Of a stretch of DNA of 7,346 nucleotides, positions 1 to 5,688 are shown one piece after another. The stretch's first letter is position 1, and each line of letters begins with the position of its first letter. The stretch spans positions 1-7,346 of the forward strand of contig DATHSN010000426.1 of assembly GCA_035464115.1 (NCBI GenBank), written 5' to 3'. Origin of the DNA: DATHSN01 sp035464115 (GTDB lineage: Bacteria; Actinomycetota; Acidimicrobiia; Acidimicrobiales; SKKL01). The translations under genes and the position numbers were made by a program. The notes below the pieces were generated by a model. The model was not told where the DNA came from and searched no databases. It saw nothing but the letters and a program-made list of their open reading frames with translations.

Positions 1-75
1 TCGCCCATCGACGCTTCGGAGCGCACCTTCCACCGCCGCCGGCACCGGCACCGTGCTGCGGCGAGGTCGACGGGG
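1..75. other. Left edge, no supported gene
   Basis: This is the 75 bases downstream of the mutY stop. All plus-strand frames are open but look like extensions of the antisense of mutY. On the minus strand an ATG at 9 and a GTG at 27 could begin a further gene running off the edge, but too little is present to judge. A 4-base stem (12-15 with 20-23) around a TCGG loop is too weak to call a terminator. Confidence 0.3.
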
Positions 76-957
76 TCAGGGGCGCACGAGCCAGCCGTCG
101 GGGCGACGGACCTCGAGGCCGTCGGCCACGAGCGAGTCGCCGACGCGACCGGCCCGGTCGGGGTCGTCGGACAGGCCGGCGCCGGCGGCCACCGCGCCCG
201 GGGCCACCGGGCCCGCCACCAGCGCGGCGAGCAGGCGCCCACGGGCCTGGCGGTCGGACCCGGCGAACGCGGCCTGGCGGCCGCTCACCCCGGCGGACCC
301 GACCGCCGGGTCGGGGTCGGGGCGGCCGGCGGCGCGCCACGCGCACGAGGGCGCCAGCGGGCACTCGTCGCAGCGGGGCGCCCGGGGCCGGCACACCCGG
401 GCGCCGAGCTCCATGAGCGACTGGTTCCAGGCCCAGCCGGCGCCCGCGGGGACGCAGGCGTCGGCGAGCTCTTGGGCGGCACGGGGCGCCAGCCGACGAC
501 CGCACCAGCGGGCCAGCACCCGACCGACGTTGGTGTCGACCACGCCCACATCGCGCTCGAAGGCGAACGCCAGCACGGCGCGGGCGGTGTACGGCCCGAC
601 GCCCGGGAGGGCCAGGAGGGCCACGAGGTCGTCGGGCAGCCGACCGCCGTGGTCGGCGACGATGCGACCCGCCGCCAGGTGCAGGTTCCGGGCCCGGCGC
701 GGGTAGCCGAGCCCGGCCCACAGCTCGAGGACCTCGCCGAGCGGGCTGGCCGCGCACGCCGCCGGGTCGGGCCACCGGTCGAGGAAGGCGTGCCACTTGG
801 GCACGACCCGGTCGACCCCCGTCTGCTGGGCCATCAGCTCGGAGACCAGCACCGCCCACGGGTCGCGGGTGGCGCGCCACGGCAGCGGGCGGAGCTGCGC
901 GTCACCCCAGGCGAGCAGCGCGCCCTGGGCCGCCGCCGGGTGGACGCCCTCGGTCAC
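76..957 (-). CDS. mutY: A/G-specific adenine DNA glycosylase MutY, short actinobacterial form
   Basis: MutY removes adenine mispaired with 8-oxoguanine, preventing G:C to T:A changes. The 293-residue product shows the HhH-GPD fold: PWR near residues 26-28, the SELMAQQT segment with catalytic Glu40, LGYPRRARNLH (84-93; Tyr85 matches the intercalating Tyr of MutY), the helix-hairpin-helix LPGVGPYTARA (117-127) and catalytic Asp141 in VVDTNVGRVLAR. Cys189, 196, 199 and 205 form the C-x6-C-x2-C-x5-C site for a 4Fe-4S cluster. The NUDIX-like 8-oxoG-recognition domain of E. coli MutY is absent. Instead, about 60 C-terminal residues look like a small winged-helix tail, as I recall for mycobacterial MutY. 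The GTG start at 957 is chosen because it overlaps the stop of the upstream hydratase by 4 bases (GTGA) and family similarity begins just after it. A reading frame continues upstream to 1314, but that part only shadows the hydratase. Translation is probably coupled to the hydratase gene. Confidence 0.94.
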   Translation of the reverse strand: MTEGVHPAAAQGALLAWGDAQLRPLPWRATRDPWAVLVSELMAQQTGVDRVVPKWHAFLDRWPDPAACAASPLGEVLELWAGLGYPRRARNLHLAAGRIVADHGGRLPDDLVALLALPGVGPYTARAVLAFAFERDVGVVDTNVGRVLARWCGRRLAPRAAQELADACVPAGAGWAWNQSLMELGARVCRPRAPRCDECPLAPSCAWRAAGRPDPDPAVGSAGVSGRQAAFAGSDRQARGRLLAALVAGPVAPGAVAAGAGLSDDPDRAGRVGDSLVADGLEVRRPDGWLVRP

Positions 958-1466
958 TCCCAGATGTCGTCGCCGTAGGGGCGCTTGCGGGCCGGGCCGG
1001 CCTCGCGCTTCCACACCATCACCTTGCGGCGGAAGTAGCAGACCTCCTCGCCCCGCTGGTTGAGGCCCTTGGTCTCGACGGTGACGACGCCCCGGTCGTT
1101 CTTCGACGACGACTCCTTCTTCTCGAGCACGCGGGTCTCGGCGTAGATGGTGTCGCCGTGGAAGGTCGGCTTCTTGTGGGTGAGCGACTCCACCTCGAGG
1201 TTGGCGATGGCGGCGCCGCTCACGTCGGGCACGCTCATGCCGAGCACGAGGGAGTACACGAGGTTGCCCACGACCACGTTCTTGCCGTGCACCGTCTCCT
1301 GCTCGGCGAACCACTCGTTGGTGTGCAGCGGGTGGTGGTTCATGGTGATCATGCAGAAGAGGTGGTCGTCGTACTCGGTGATGGTCTTGCCCGGCCAGTG
1401 CTTGTAGATGTCGCCGGGCTCGAAGTCCTCGAAGTAGCGGCCGAACGGGCGGTCGTGGGTGGTCAC
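954..1466 (-). CDS. meaC: MaoC-family hydratase, probable mesaconyl-CoA hydratase (MeaC type)
   Basis: This is a 170-residue single hot-dog-fold protein. It closely resembles, from memory, the short MaoC proteins beside crotonyl-CoA carboxylase/reductase genes in Streptomyces: the shared segments are YKHWPGKTITEYDDHLF (21-37), TMNHHPLH (41-48), GKNVVVGN (61-68), LGMSVPDVSG (75-84) and PTFHGDTIY (100-108). In the ethylmalonyl-CoA pathway such a protein would hydrate mesaconyl-CoA to beta-methylmalyl-CoA. The (R)-hydratase motif D-x-N-P-x-H is changed to N43-H-H-P-L-H48, which keeps the His but not the Asp. The GTG start at 1466 follows GAGGAG by 5 bases; the frame stays open far upstream but that part is antisense to other genes. 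It overlaps mutY downstream and is divergent from the phosphotransferase gene. The MaoC fold is certain. The mesaconyl-CoA specificity is inferred from family resemblance and from the dehydrogenase and CitE-type genes nearby. Confidence 0.88.
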   Translation of the reverse strand: MTTHDRPFGRYFEDFEPGDIYKHWPGKTITEYDDHLFCMITMNHHPLHTNEWFAEQETVHGKNVVVGNLVYSLVLGMSVPDVSGAAIANLEVESLTHKKPTFHGDTIYAETRVLEKKESSSKNDRGVVTVETKGLNQRGEEVCYFRRKVMVWKREAGPARKRPYGDDIWE

Positions 1467-1471
1467 CGGGG

Positions 1472-1477
1472 CTCCTC
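1472..1477 (-). promoter_or_regulatory. Shine-Dalgarno site of the MaoC hydratase gene
   Basis: GAGGAG on the minus strand lies 5 bases before the GTG start at 1466. It settles the start of a frame that otherwise has no upstream stop for about 900 bases. Confidence 0.85.
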
Positions 1478-1488
1478 GTGGGTCGGAC

Positions 1489-1522
1489 GGGCTCGCCCGG
1501 AGCGTAGGGACGGGGCGAGCCC
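1489..1522. repeat. 10-base inverted repeat in the divergent intergenic region
   Basis: GGGCTCGCCC (1489-1498) and GGGCGAGCCC (1513-1522) are perfect reverse complements separated by 14 bases. They sit in the 111-base gap between the divergent hydratase and phosphotransferase genes. The loop holds TACGCT on the minus strand (1506 to 1501), a possible -10 element for the hydratase gene, so the repeat could be an operator spanning that promoter or a hairpin in the 5' leader. No convincing -35 box is visible. High GC makes such repeats more likely by chance. Confidence 0.4.
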
Positions 1523-1577
1523 CCCGGCCAGACGGCGTGCCTCCGCGCCGACCGGGATCGGTGCGAGGATCGCTCCC

Positions 1578-2261
1578 GTGGGAGGACCGGGGAGGTTGCT
1601 GGCCGAGGGCCGGGCGTCGGAGGTGTTCGACCTCGGCGACGGCACGGTGCTGCGGCGCTCGAAGCAGGGATCGGACTACCGGCGCGAGGCGGCGGTGATG
1701 CGCCACGCGCTGGCGGCCGGGCTGCCGGTGCCGCGGGTGCGCTCGGTCGAGGGCCCCGAGATCGTCCTCGACCGGATCGACGGCCCGACGATGCTCGACG
1801 ACCTGGTGCGCCACCCGTGGCGACTCGGCGCCCACGCCCGACTGCTCGCCGCGCTGCACGCGCGGGTGCACGCGGTCGCGGCGCCGGCGGCAGCGGCCAC
1901 CGCCCCCATGCCGGGCGACCGGCTGCTGCACCTCGACCTGCACCCCGCCAACGTGCTGCTGTCGCCCACCGGACCGGTGCTCATCGACTGGGAGAACGCT
2001 GCCGCCGGCGACCCGGCGTTCGACCTGGCGGTCACGTGGGTGCTGATGGACGGCGCCGACGCCGCGGGGAGCCGGGTGGAGCTGGCGGCGATCGCCGCCT
2101 TCCGGCGGGCGTTCCTCGCCGTCTGGCTGCGACGGGTCGGACGGGCCGAGGCGGCGCGGGGGCTGGCGGCCGCCGCCGAGATGCGCGCCGCCGACCGCAA
2201 CGCCACCCCGGCCGAGGGCGACCGGGCCCGCGCCCTCGCCGCCCGTCACGGCGCACCCTGA
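1578..2261 (+). CDS. Small APH/choline kinase-fold phosphotransferase of unknown substrate
   Basis: This 227-residue cytoplasmic protein has the aminoglycoside phosphotransferase fold, which transfers the ATP gamma-phosphate to a small-molecule hydroxyl. Visible parts are a reduced N-lobe with a glycine-containing strand (LLAEGRASEVFDLGDG, 7-22), basic residues R26, R27 and K29 where the ATP-binding Lys is expected, E37 as the likely partner Glu, a hinge-like VLDRIDGPTM (63-72), the catalytic loop HLDLHPANVL (118-127) with catalytic Asp120 and Asn125, and the metal-binding IDWE (136-139). It is shorter than characterised antibiotic kinases (about 260-300). The GTG start at 1578 follows GAGGA by 8 bases and places the N-lobe strand at the usual distance; the frame is open upstream but reads antisense to the hydratase. 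It is followed by mcd on the same strand after 124 bases that appear to hold a separate promoter. The family is clear. The substrate is unknown, and resistance should not be assumed. Confidence 0.86.
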   Translation: MGGPGRLLAEGRASEVFDLGDGTVLRRSKQGSDYRREAAVMRHALAAGLPVPRVRSVEGPEIVLDRIDGPTMLDDLVRHPWRLGAHARLLAALHARVHAVAAPAAAATAPMPGDRLLHLDLHPANVLLSPTGPVLIDWENAAAGDPAFDLAVTWVLMDGADAAGSRVELAAIAAFRRAFLAVWLRRVGRAEAARGLAAAAEMRAADRNATPAEGDRARALAARHGAP

Positions 2262-2329
2262 CGCCGGGCGCCGACGCGACCGGTCTGCATCCGTGGCCCC
2301 GGCGGTGCCACCGCTCGCGCGCCCACCCA

Positions 2330-2346
2330 CCGGCGATCGGCGCCGG
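2330..2346. repeat. Short inverted repeat upstream of the dehydrogenase promoter
   Basis: CCGGCG (2330-2335) and CGCCGG (2341-2346) form a 6-base perfect stem with a 5-base loop. It lies 69 bases past the phosphotransferase stop and just upstream of the expected -35 position of the downstream gene. It could be a weak terminator for the first gene or an operator for the second. There is no T-tract. Another small hairpin, GCGGT-GCC-ACCGC, lies at 2302-2314. Confidence 0.25.
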
Positions 2347-2372
2347 ATGTGAGTGAGAGCGGGGCGCCGTCG

Positions 2373-2378
2373 TACTGT
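2373..2378 (+). promoter_or_regulatory. Putative -10 element of a leaderless mcd transcript
   Basis: TACTGT (TANNNT) ends 7 bases before the ATG at 2386, so transcription would begin at or next to the start codon. No Shine-Dalgarno-like sequence precedes the ATG. The 17-base spacer points to TGAGTG (2350-2355), a poor -35 match. Confidence 0.5.
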
Positions 2379-2385
2379 TCGGGAC

Positions 2386-3999
2386 ATGACCGCGCCCGAT
2401 CTCCACGCTGCCGCTGCTGCGATCGACGCCGCCCACGGCGTCGTCCGCCGAGCCGTCGCCCGCCTCGCCGAGACAGGGTCGGTCGACGCCGACCAGGTGC
2501 TCGCCTATGACGCCGCCCACGCCGCCTCGGCGGTCGAGACGGCCCGGTCGATGCTCGACTACGGCAACAAGGGCGACGTCGAGGCCCGCCTCACCTGCGC
2601 GTTCGTCGCCGACGCCGTGCACGACATCGCCACCAAGATCTTCGGGCGCGAGGCCCAGTGGGGCGTCGAGCCGGGCGCGCTCGACGGCACCCGCGAGTTC
2701 CTCGCCGCCTACCGCGATCCCGCGTTCCTCGCCGACCTGGCCGGCGAGGCGGGGCCCCGCCACCTCGACGACGACTTCGAGATGGTGCAGGACACCTTCC
2801 GGCGCTTCGCCGAGAACGAGATCCGCCCGGTCGCCGAGCACATCCACCGCCACAACGACGACATCCCCGAGTCGATCATCTCCGGCCTGGCCGAGATGGG
2901 CGGCTTCGCCATGTCGGTGCCCGAGGAGTACGGCGGCTTCGCCAGCGGCACCGAGTCCGACTACATGGGCATGGTCGTCGCCACCGAGGAGCTGTCGCGG
3001 GGCTCGCTCGGCGCCGGCGGCTCGCTCGTCACCCGACCCGAGATCCTCACCCGGGCGCTCGAGGCGGGCGGCACCGAGGAGCAGAAGCAGCGCTGGCTGC
3101 CGTTGCTCGCGTCGGCCGAGGCCATGGCCGCGGTGGCGGTCACCGAGCCCGACTACGGGTCCGACGTCGCCAACCTGAAGGTCACCGCCACCCCCACCGA
3201 GGGCGGCTGGCTCATCAACGGGGTGAAGACCTGGTGCACGTTCGGCGCTCGCGCCGACGTGCTCATGCTGCTCGCCCGCACCGACCCCGACCGGTCCAAG
3301 ACCCACCGCGGCCTCACCTTGTTCACCGTGCCCAAGCCCCGCGGCGACGCCCACGGCTTCGAGTTCACCCAGGAGGCCGGGGCCGACGGCGGGGCCCCGG
3401 GCGGCGGGAAGATGGAGGGCCGCCCGATCGACACGATCGGCTACCGCGGCATGCACTCCTACGAGATCGCGTTCGACGCCTGGTTCGTGGCCGCCGACAA
3501 CCAGGTCGGCCTCGAGGACGGCCTGGGCAAGGGCTTCTACTACCAGATGGCCGGTTTCGAGAACGGCCGGCTCCAGACCGCGGCGCGCGCCGTGGGGGTG
3601 ATGCAGGCCGCCTACGAGGAGGCCCGCCAGTACGCCCTCGACCGCACCGTGTTCGGCGAGCCCATCGCCGAGTACCAGCTCACCAAGGCCAAGCTGGCCC
3701 GCATGGCGGCGATCATCCAGGCGTCGCGCCAGTTCTCCTACGCCGTCGGCCGCATGATGGCCAAGGGCGAGGGCACCCTCGAGGCCAGCATGATCAAGGC
3801 CTACGTGTGCAAGGCCGCCGAGTGGGTCACCCGCGAGGCCATGCAGATCCACGGCGGGTTCGGCTACGCCGAGGAGTACCCGGTGAGCCGCTACTTCGTC
3901 GACGCCCGCGTGCTCAGCATCTTCGAGGGCGCCGACGAGACGCTGGCGCTCAAGGTCATCGCCCGCCGGCTGGTCGCCGACCACCAGCGCGGGAGCTGA
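2386..3999 (+). CDS. mcd: Acyl-CoA dehydrogenase, probable (2S)-methylsuccinyl-CoA dehydrogenase
   Basis: This 537-residue flavoprotein would oxidise (2S)-methylsuccinyl-CoA to mesaconyl-CoA, passing electrons to ETF. Ordinary acyl-CoA dehydrogenases have about 380-400 residues. This one carries a helical N-terminal extension of about 125 residues, a hallmark of the Mcd branch. The core follows: an alpha-helical domain from about 128, PEEYGG (179-184), the FAD/substrate signature AVTEPDYGSD (251-260), a beta domain with KTWCTFGARADVLMLL (281-296), DTIGYRGMHSYEI (349-361), then the C-terminal helices with QIHGGFGYAEEYPVSR (487-502) and the catalytic base Glu514 in IFEGADE. A Gly-rich loop lies at about 331-342. 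The ATG at 2386 is preferred over a GTG 33 bases upstream because it has the adjacent -10 element and typical spacing to the first helix. The segment order and motif wording match Mcd of Rhodobacter as I recall it. Substrate assignment is family inference, strengthened by the hydratase and CitE-family genes on either side. Confidence 0.88.
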   Translation: MTAPDLHAAAAAIDAAHGVVRRAVARLAETGSVDADQVLAYDAAHAASAVETARSMLDYGNKGDVEARLTCAFVADAVHDIATKIFGREAQWGVEPGALDGTREFLAAYRDPAFLADLAGEAGPRHLDDDFEMVQDTFRRFAENEIRPVAEHIHRHNDDIPESIISGLAEMGGFAMSVPEEYGGFASGTESDYMGMVVATEELSRGSLGAGGSLVTRPEILTRALEAGGTEEQKQRWLPLLASAEAMAAVAVTEPDYGSDVANLKVTATPTEGGWLINGVKTWCTFGARADVLMLLARTDPDRSKTHRGLTLFTVPKPRGDAHGFEFTQEAGADGGAPGGGKMEGRPIDTIGYRGMHSYEIAFDAWFVAADNQVGLEDGLGKGFYYQMAGFENGRLQTAARAVGVMQAAYEEARQYALDRTVFGEPIAEYQLTKAKLARMAAIIQASRQFSYAVGRMMAKGEGTLEASMIKAYVCKAAEWVTREAMQIHGGFGYAEEYPVSRYFVDARVLSIFEGADETLALKVIARRLVADHQRGS

Positions 4000-4006
4000 G
4001 CTGGCG

Positions 4007-4035
4007 CGCCCGGTCGGTCGATGGCCGGCCGGGCG
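4007..4035. terminator. GC-rich hairpin after mcd, possible bidirectional terminator
   Basis: An 11-base stem (4007-4017 with 4025-4035, one G-T wobble) with a 7-base loop begins 7 bases past the mcd stop, in the gap between convergent genes. There is no T-tract, as is common in high-GC actinobacteria. A second hairpin, GAGCCC/GGGCTC (4050-4055 with 4062-4067), overlaps the stop codon of the opposing gene. Confidence 0.45.
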
Positions 4036-4065
4036 GCGGACGCCGGGCCGAGCCCCAGGGCGGGC

Positions 4066-4752
4066 TCAGCGCACGTGGGCGCGGAAGAAGCCGACGGTGC
4101 GGTGCCAGGCCAGCTCCGACGCGTCGGCGTCGTAGACCTCGGGCCGGGTGTCGTTGAAGAACGCGTGCTCGGCCCCGGGGTACACGATGAGCTCGGCCTG
4201 CTTGTCGAGGCCGTCGAGGGTGCTCTGCAGCTGCTGCACGGCGTCGGGGCCGAACATGCCGTCGAGCTCGGCGAAGTGGCCCTGCACCGCAGCCTCGAGG
4301 CGTGACCAGTCGGGCTGGGCGTCGGGCCACGGGATCACGCCGTAGAACGGCACGCACGCCGCCACCGCGTCGGGTTGCTGACAGGCGAGCACGAGAGCCA
4401 GACCGCCGCCCATGCAGAACCCGGTGACCCCGACGGCGTCGGACGTGACCGCGTCGTGGTCCTGCAGGAACGAGATGGCACCGGCCATGTCGCGCCCGGC
4501 GCGGTCGAGGTTCAGCGCCATCATCAGCTTGCCGGCCTCGTCGGGCTCGGTGGTCGTCTCCCCGTGGTACAGGTCGGGGGCCAGGGCGACGAAGCCCTCG
4601 GCGGCGAAGCGGTCGCACACGTCGGTGATGTGGGGCACGAGCCCCCACCACTCCTGGATGACGATCACCCCCGGTCCGGACCCCGACTCGGGGACCGCCA
4701 GGTAGCCCTGGCCGTTGCTGCCGTTGCTCGGGAACTCGACGAGGTGACCCAT
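4066..4752 (-). CDS. Dienelactone hydrolase-family alpha/beta hydrolase
   Basis: This 228-residue soluble enzyme has the dienelactone hydrolase fold, a Cys-Asp-His hydrolase acting on lactones or esters. The sequence shows the triad and its support: Glu34 in VIQEWWG (31-37), equivalent to the Glu that activates the nucleophile; ALAPDLYHG (56-64); the nucleophile Cys113 in GFCMGGG (111-117); Asp164 in ELDGMFG; and His196 in PGAEHAFFND. Length is normal and no signal peptide is seen. The ATG at 4752 is the natural start: TACGAT lies 6 bases upstream and no ribosome-binding site exists, so the transcript is probably leaderless. It is 81 bases downstream of the next minus-strand gene and converges with mcd. 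No catechol-cleavage genes are nearby, so chlorocatechol breakdown is not supported and the true substrate is unknown. Many homologues are annotated carboxymethylenebutenolidase by fold alone. Confidence 0.92.
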   Translation of the reverse strand: MGHLVEFPSNGSNGQGYLAVPESGSGPGVIVIQEWWGLVPHITDVCDRFAAEGFVALAPDLYHGETTTEPDEAGKLMMALNLDRAGRDMAGAISFLQDHDAVTSDAVGVTGFCMGGGLALVLACQQPDAVAACVPFYGVIPWPDAQPDWSRLEAAVQGHFAELDGMFGPDAVQQLQSTLDGLDKQAELIVYPGAEHAFFNDTRPEVYDADASELAWHRTVGFFRAHVR

Positions 4753-4758
4753 GCGCCG

Positions 4759-4764
4759 ATCGTA
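4759..4764 (-). promoter_or_regulatory. Putative -10 element (TACGAT) of a leaderless hydrolase transcript
   Basis: TACGAT on the minus strand lies 6 bases before the ATG at 4752, with no Shine-Dalgarno sequence between. It is a good TANNAT match. No -35 box is recognisable at 17-18 bases spacing. Confidence 0.58.
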
Positions 4765-4774
4765 GCCACGTGGC
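4765..4774. promoter_or_regulatory. Perfect palindrome GCCACGTGGC abutting the -10 element, possible operator
   Basis: A perfect 10-base palindrome with a CACGTG core directly adjoins the -10 hexamer of the hydrolase gene, within what would be the promoter spacer. A protein bound here would cover the polymerase site. I cannot assign a regulator. Confidence 0.35.
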
Positions 4775-4797
4775 CCGCGCCGCTCCGGCGAGGTCGA

Positions 4798-4817
4798 GAC
4801 CGGGACGACGCCCGACC
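4798..4817 (-). terminator. Weak hairpin downstream of the unassigned gene
   Basis: In minus-strand RNA, GGUCGGG and CCCGGUC pair (two G-U wobbles) around a 6-base loop. It starts 16 bases past the stop of the 4834-5634 gene. There is no T-tract and evidence is weak. An 8-base palindrome CGGTACCG (4817-4824) adjoins it. Confidence 0.22.
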
Positions 4818-4833
4818 GGTACCGCGACGGCAG

Positions 4834-5634
4834 CTAGACCAGGCCGCCCGCGAGCAGCTCGGCGGCCACGGGGCAGTCGACCCGCTTCAGCCCCTCGGCC
4901 AGCGCTTCGGCACCGACCGGGCCCACGACCCGGTCGACCAGGTCGACGGGGACCAGCTCGTCGTCGGCGTCCCACGGGTCGGACAGGTCGACGCGCGACA
5001 CCAGCGCGTCCCACATGCGCCGCGGGAGCATCCGTCCGACGCCGGCGACCATCCACACCTCGACACCGGCGTGACGGGCGGTGGCCGCGGCCGCGCGCGA
5101 CCCGGCGACCGCGAGCAGCTCGTCGGGCCCGACGGCCGACGGCTCGAGCAGCACCACGTCGGCGTCGGCCGCCGCCGCGCCCAGGCCGATGGCGGGGACG
5201 TCGTAGGCCTCGACCTCGGAGGCGTCGAGGCGCCGCACGAGACCGCTGCCCTCGCCGTGGCTGTCGACGACGAGCACCTCGAGATCGCCCCGGCGGACCA
5301 GCGCGTCGGAGATCACGTCGGGCCAGCCGAGCACGCACACGGTGGCGCCGTCGGGCAGGGCGTGGGTGAGCTCACGGGCGGTCGGGTCGGATTCCATCTC
5401 CTCGACCGCCCGCCACGCCTCGCCCATGGGATCGGGAGCGCAGAGCACCCGGGCGCACAGCCACCAGATGGGGGCGGAGGTGGGCTGGCGGGCGACGATG
5501 CGCCGACAGGCCGTGACCAGCCCGCTCGGATCGTTCCCGAAGGCGGCCAGGGCCCCTGCCGTCTCCCGAACGAGCACGTCGTGGCTGACCCCCGAGGCCC
5601 GGGCCACGTAGCGGAGACGCTCGATCGGGTGCAC
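4834..5634 (-). CDS. Unassigned soluble protein, possible eIF-2B/NagB-type fold
   Basis: The 266-residue product is a real gene judging by frame-consistent codon use and tidy boundaries, but I do not recognise a characterised family with certainty. Residues 1-90 look helical (REL, RRIVARQ and WWLCARVL segments). Residues 95-225 alternate strand and helix: DGATVCVLGWPDVISDAL (95-112), LEVLVVDSHGEG (118-129), VPAIGLGAAAADADVVLLEP (146-165), a Gly-Ser-Arg turn followed by helix (178-188) and VEVWMVAGVGRMLP (191-204). This strand order, with an Asp-Ser-containing turn after the second strand and ADVVLLEP followed by a GSR turn, recalls eIF-2B alpha/beta/delta-like proteins of the NagB/RpiA/CoA-transferase superfamily. 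Catalytic residues cannot be named, so no reaction is proposed. No signal peptide or membrane segment is seen. The GTG at 5634 has no ribosome-binding site but has TACCCT 7 bases upstream, suggesting its own leaderless transcript 54 bases after the membrane-protein gene. Confidence 0.82.
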   Translation of the reverse strand: MHPIERLRYVARASGVSHDVLVRETAGALAAFGNDPSGLVTACRRIVARQPTSAPIWWLCARVLCAPDPMGEAWRAVEEMESDPTARELTHALPDGATVCVLGWPDVISDALVRRGDLEVLVVDSHGEGSGLVRRLDASEVEAYDVPAIGLGAAAADADVVLLEPSAVGPDELLAVAGSRAAAATARHAGVEVWMVAGVGRMLPRRMWDALVSRVDLSDPWDADDELVPVDLVDRVVGPVGAEALAEGLKRVDCPVAAELLAGGLV

Positions 5635-5641
5635 CCGACGG

Positions 5642-5647
5642 AGGGTA
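5642..5647 (-). promoter_or_regulatory. Putative -10 element (TACCCT) of a leaderless transcript
   Basis: TACCCT on the minus strand, within GATACCCT, ends 7 bases before the GTG at 5634. No Shine-Dalgarno sequence is present. TTCGAC (5677 to 5672) resembles a -35 box but the spacing of 24 bases is too long. Confidence 0.45.
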
Positions 5648-5688
5648 TCGGCCCCACCCCCGCCTTCTGGCGTCGAACGGGGGGGCGG

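Noticed and set aside
30..52. Short direct repeats of GGCACC near the left edge
   Set aside because: Two copies only, in GC-rich sequence; indistinguishable from chance.
53..706. 217-codon plus-strand frame at the left edge
   Set aside because: Antisense to mutY, with Arg/Ser/Ala-rich composition typical of a shadow frame.
1578..2261. Aminoglycoside resistance gene
   Set aside because: Only the general kinase fold is shown. The protein is short, sits in a metabolic neighbourhood and lacks any sign of transfer.
1467..2387. Extended N-terminus of the hydratase up to 2387
   Set aside because: The extension is antisense to the phosphotransferase and is Arg/Gly/His-rich. A ribosome-binding site and family similarity place the start at 1466.
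2032..3984. 650-codon open frame on the minus strand
   Set aside because: It is antisense to the acyl-CoA dehydrogenase and the end of the phosphotransferase. The Gly/Leu/Ala/His-rich product has no recognisable domain.
4066..4752. Chlorocatechol degradation (carboxymethylenebutenolidase) locus
   Set aside because: The hydrolase triad is present but no ring-cleavage dioxygenase, cycloisomerase or maleylacetate reductase gene is nearby.
3956..5338. 460-codon minus-strand frame overlapping the hydrolase and the unassigned gene
   Set aside because: Arg/Gly-rich translation in a different frame from two genes with clear families or structure; the hydrolase triad is in the other frame.
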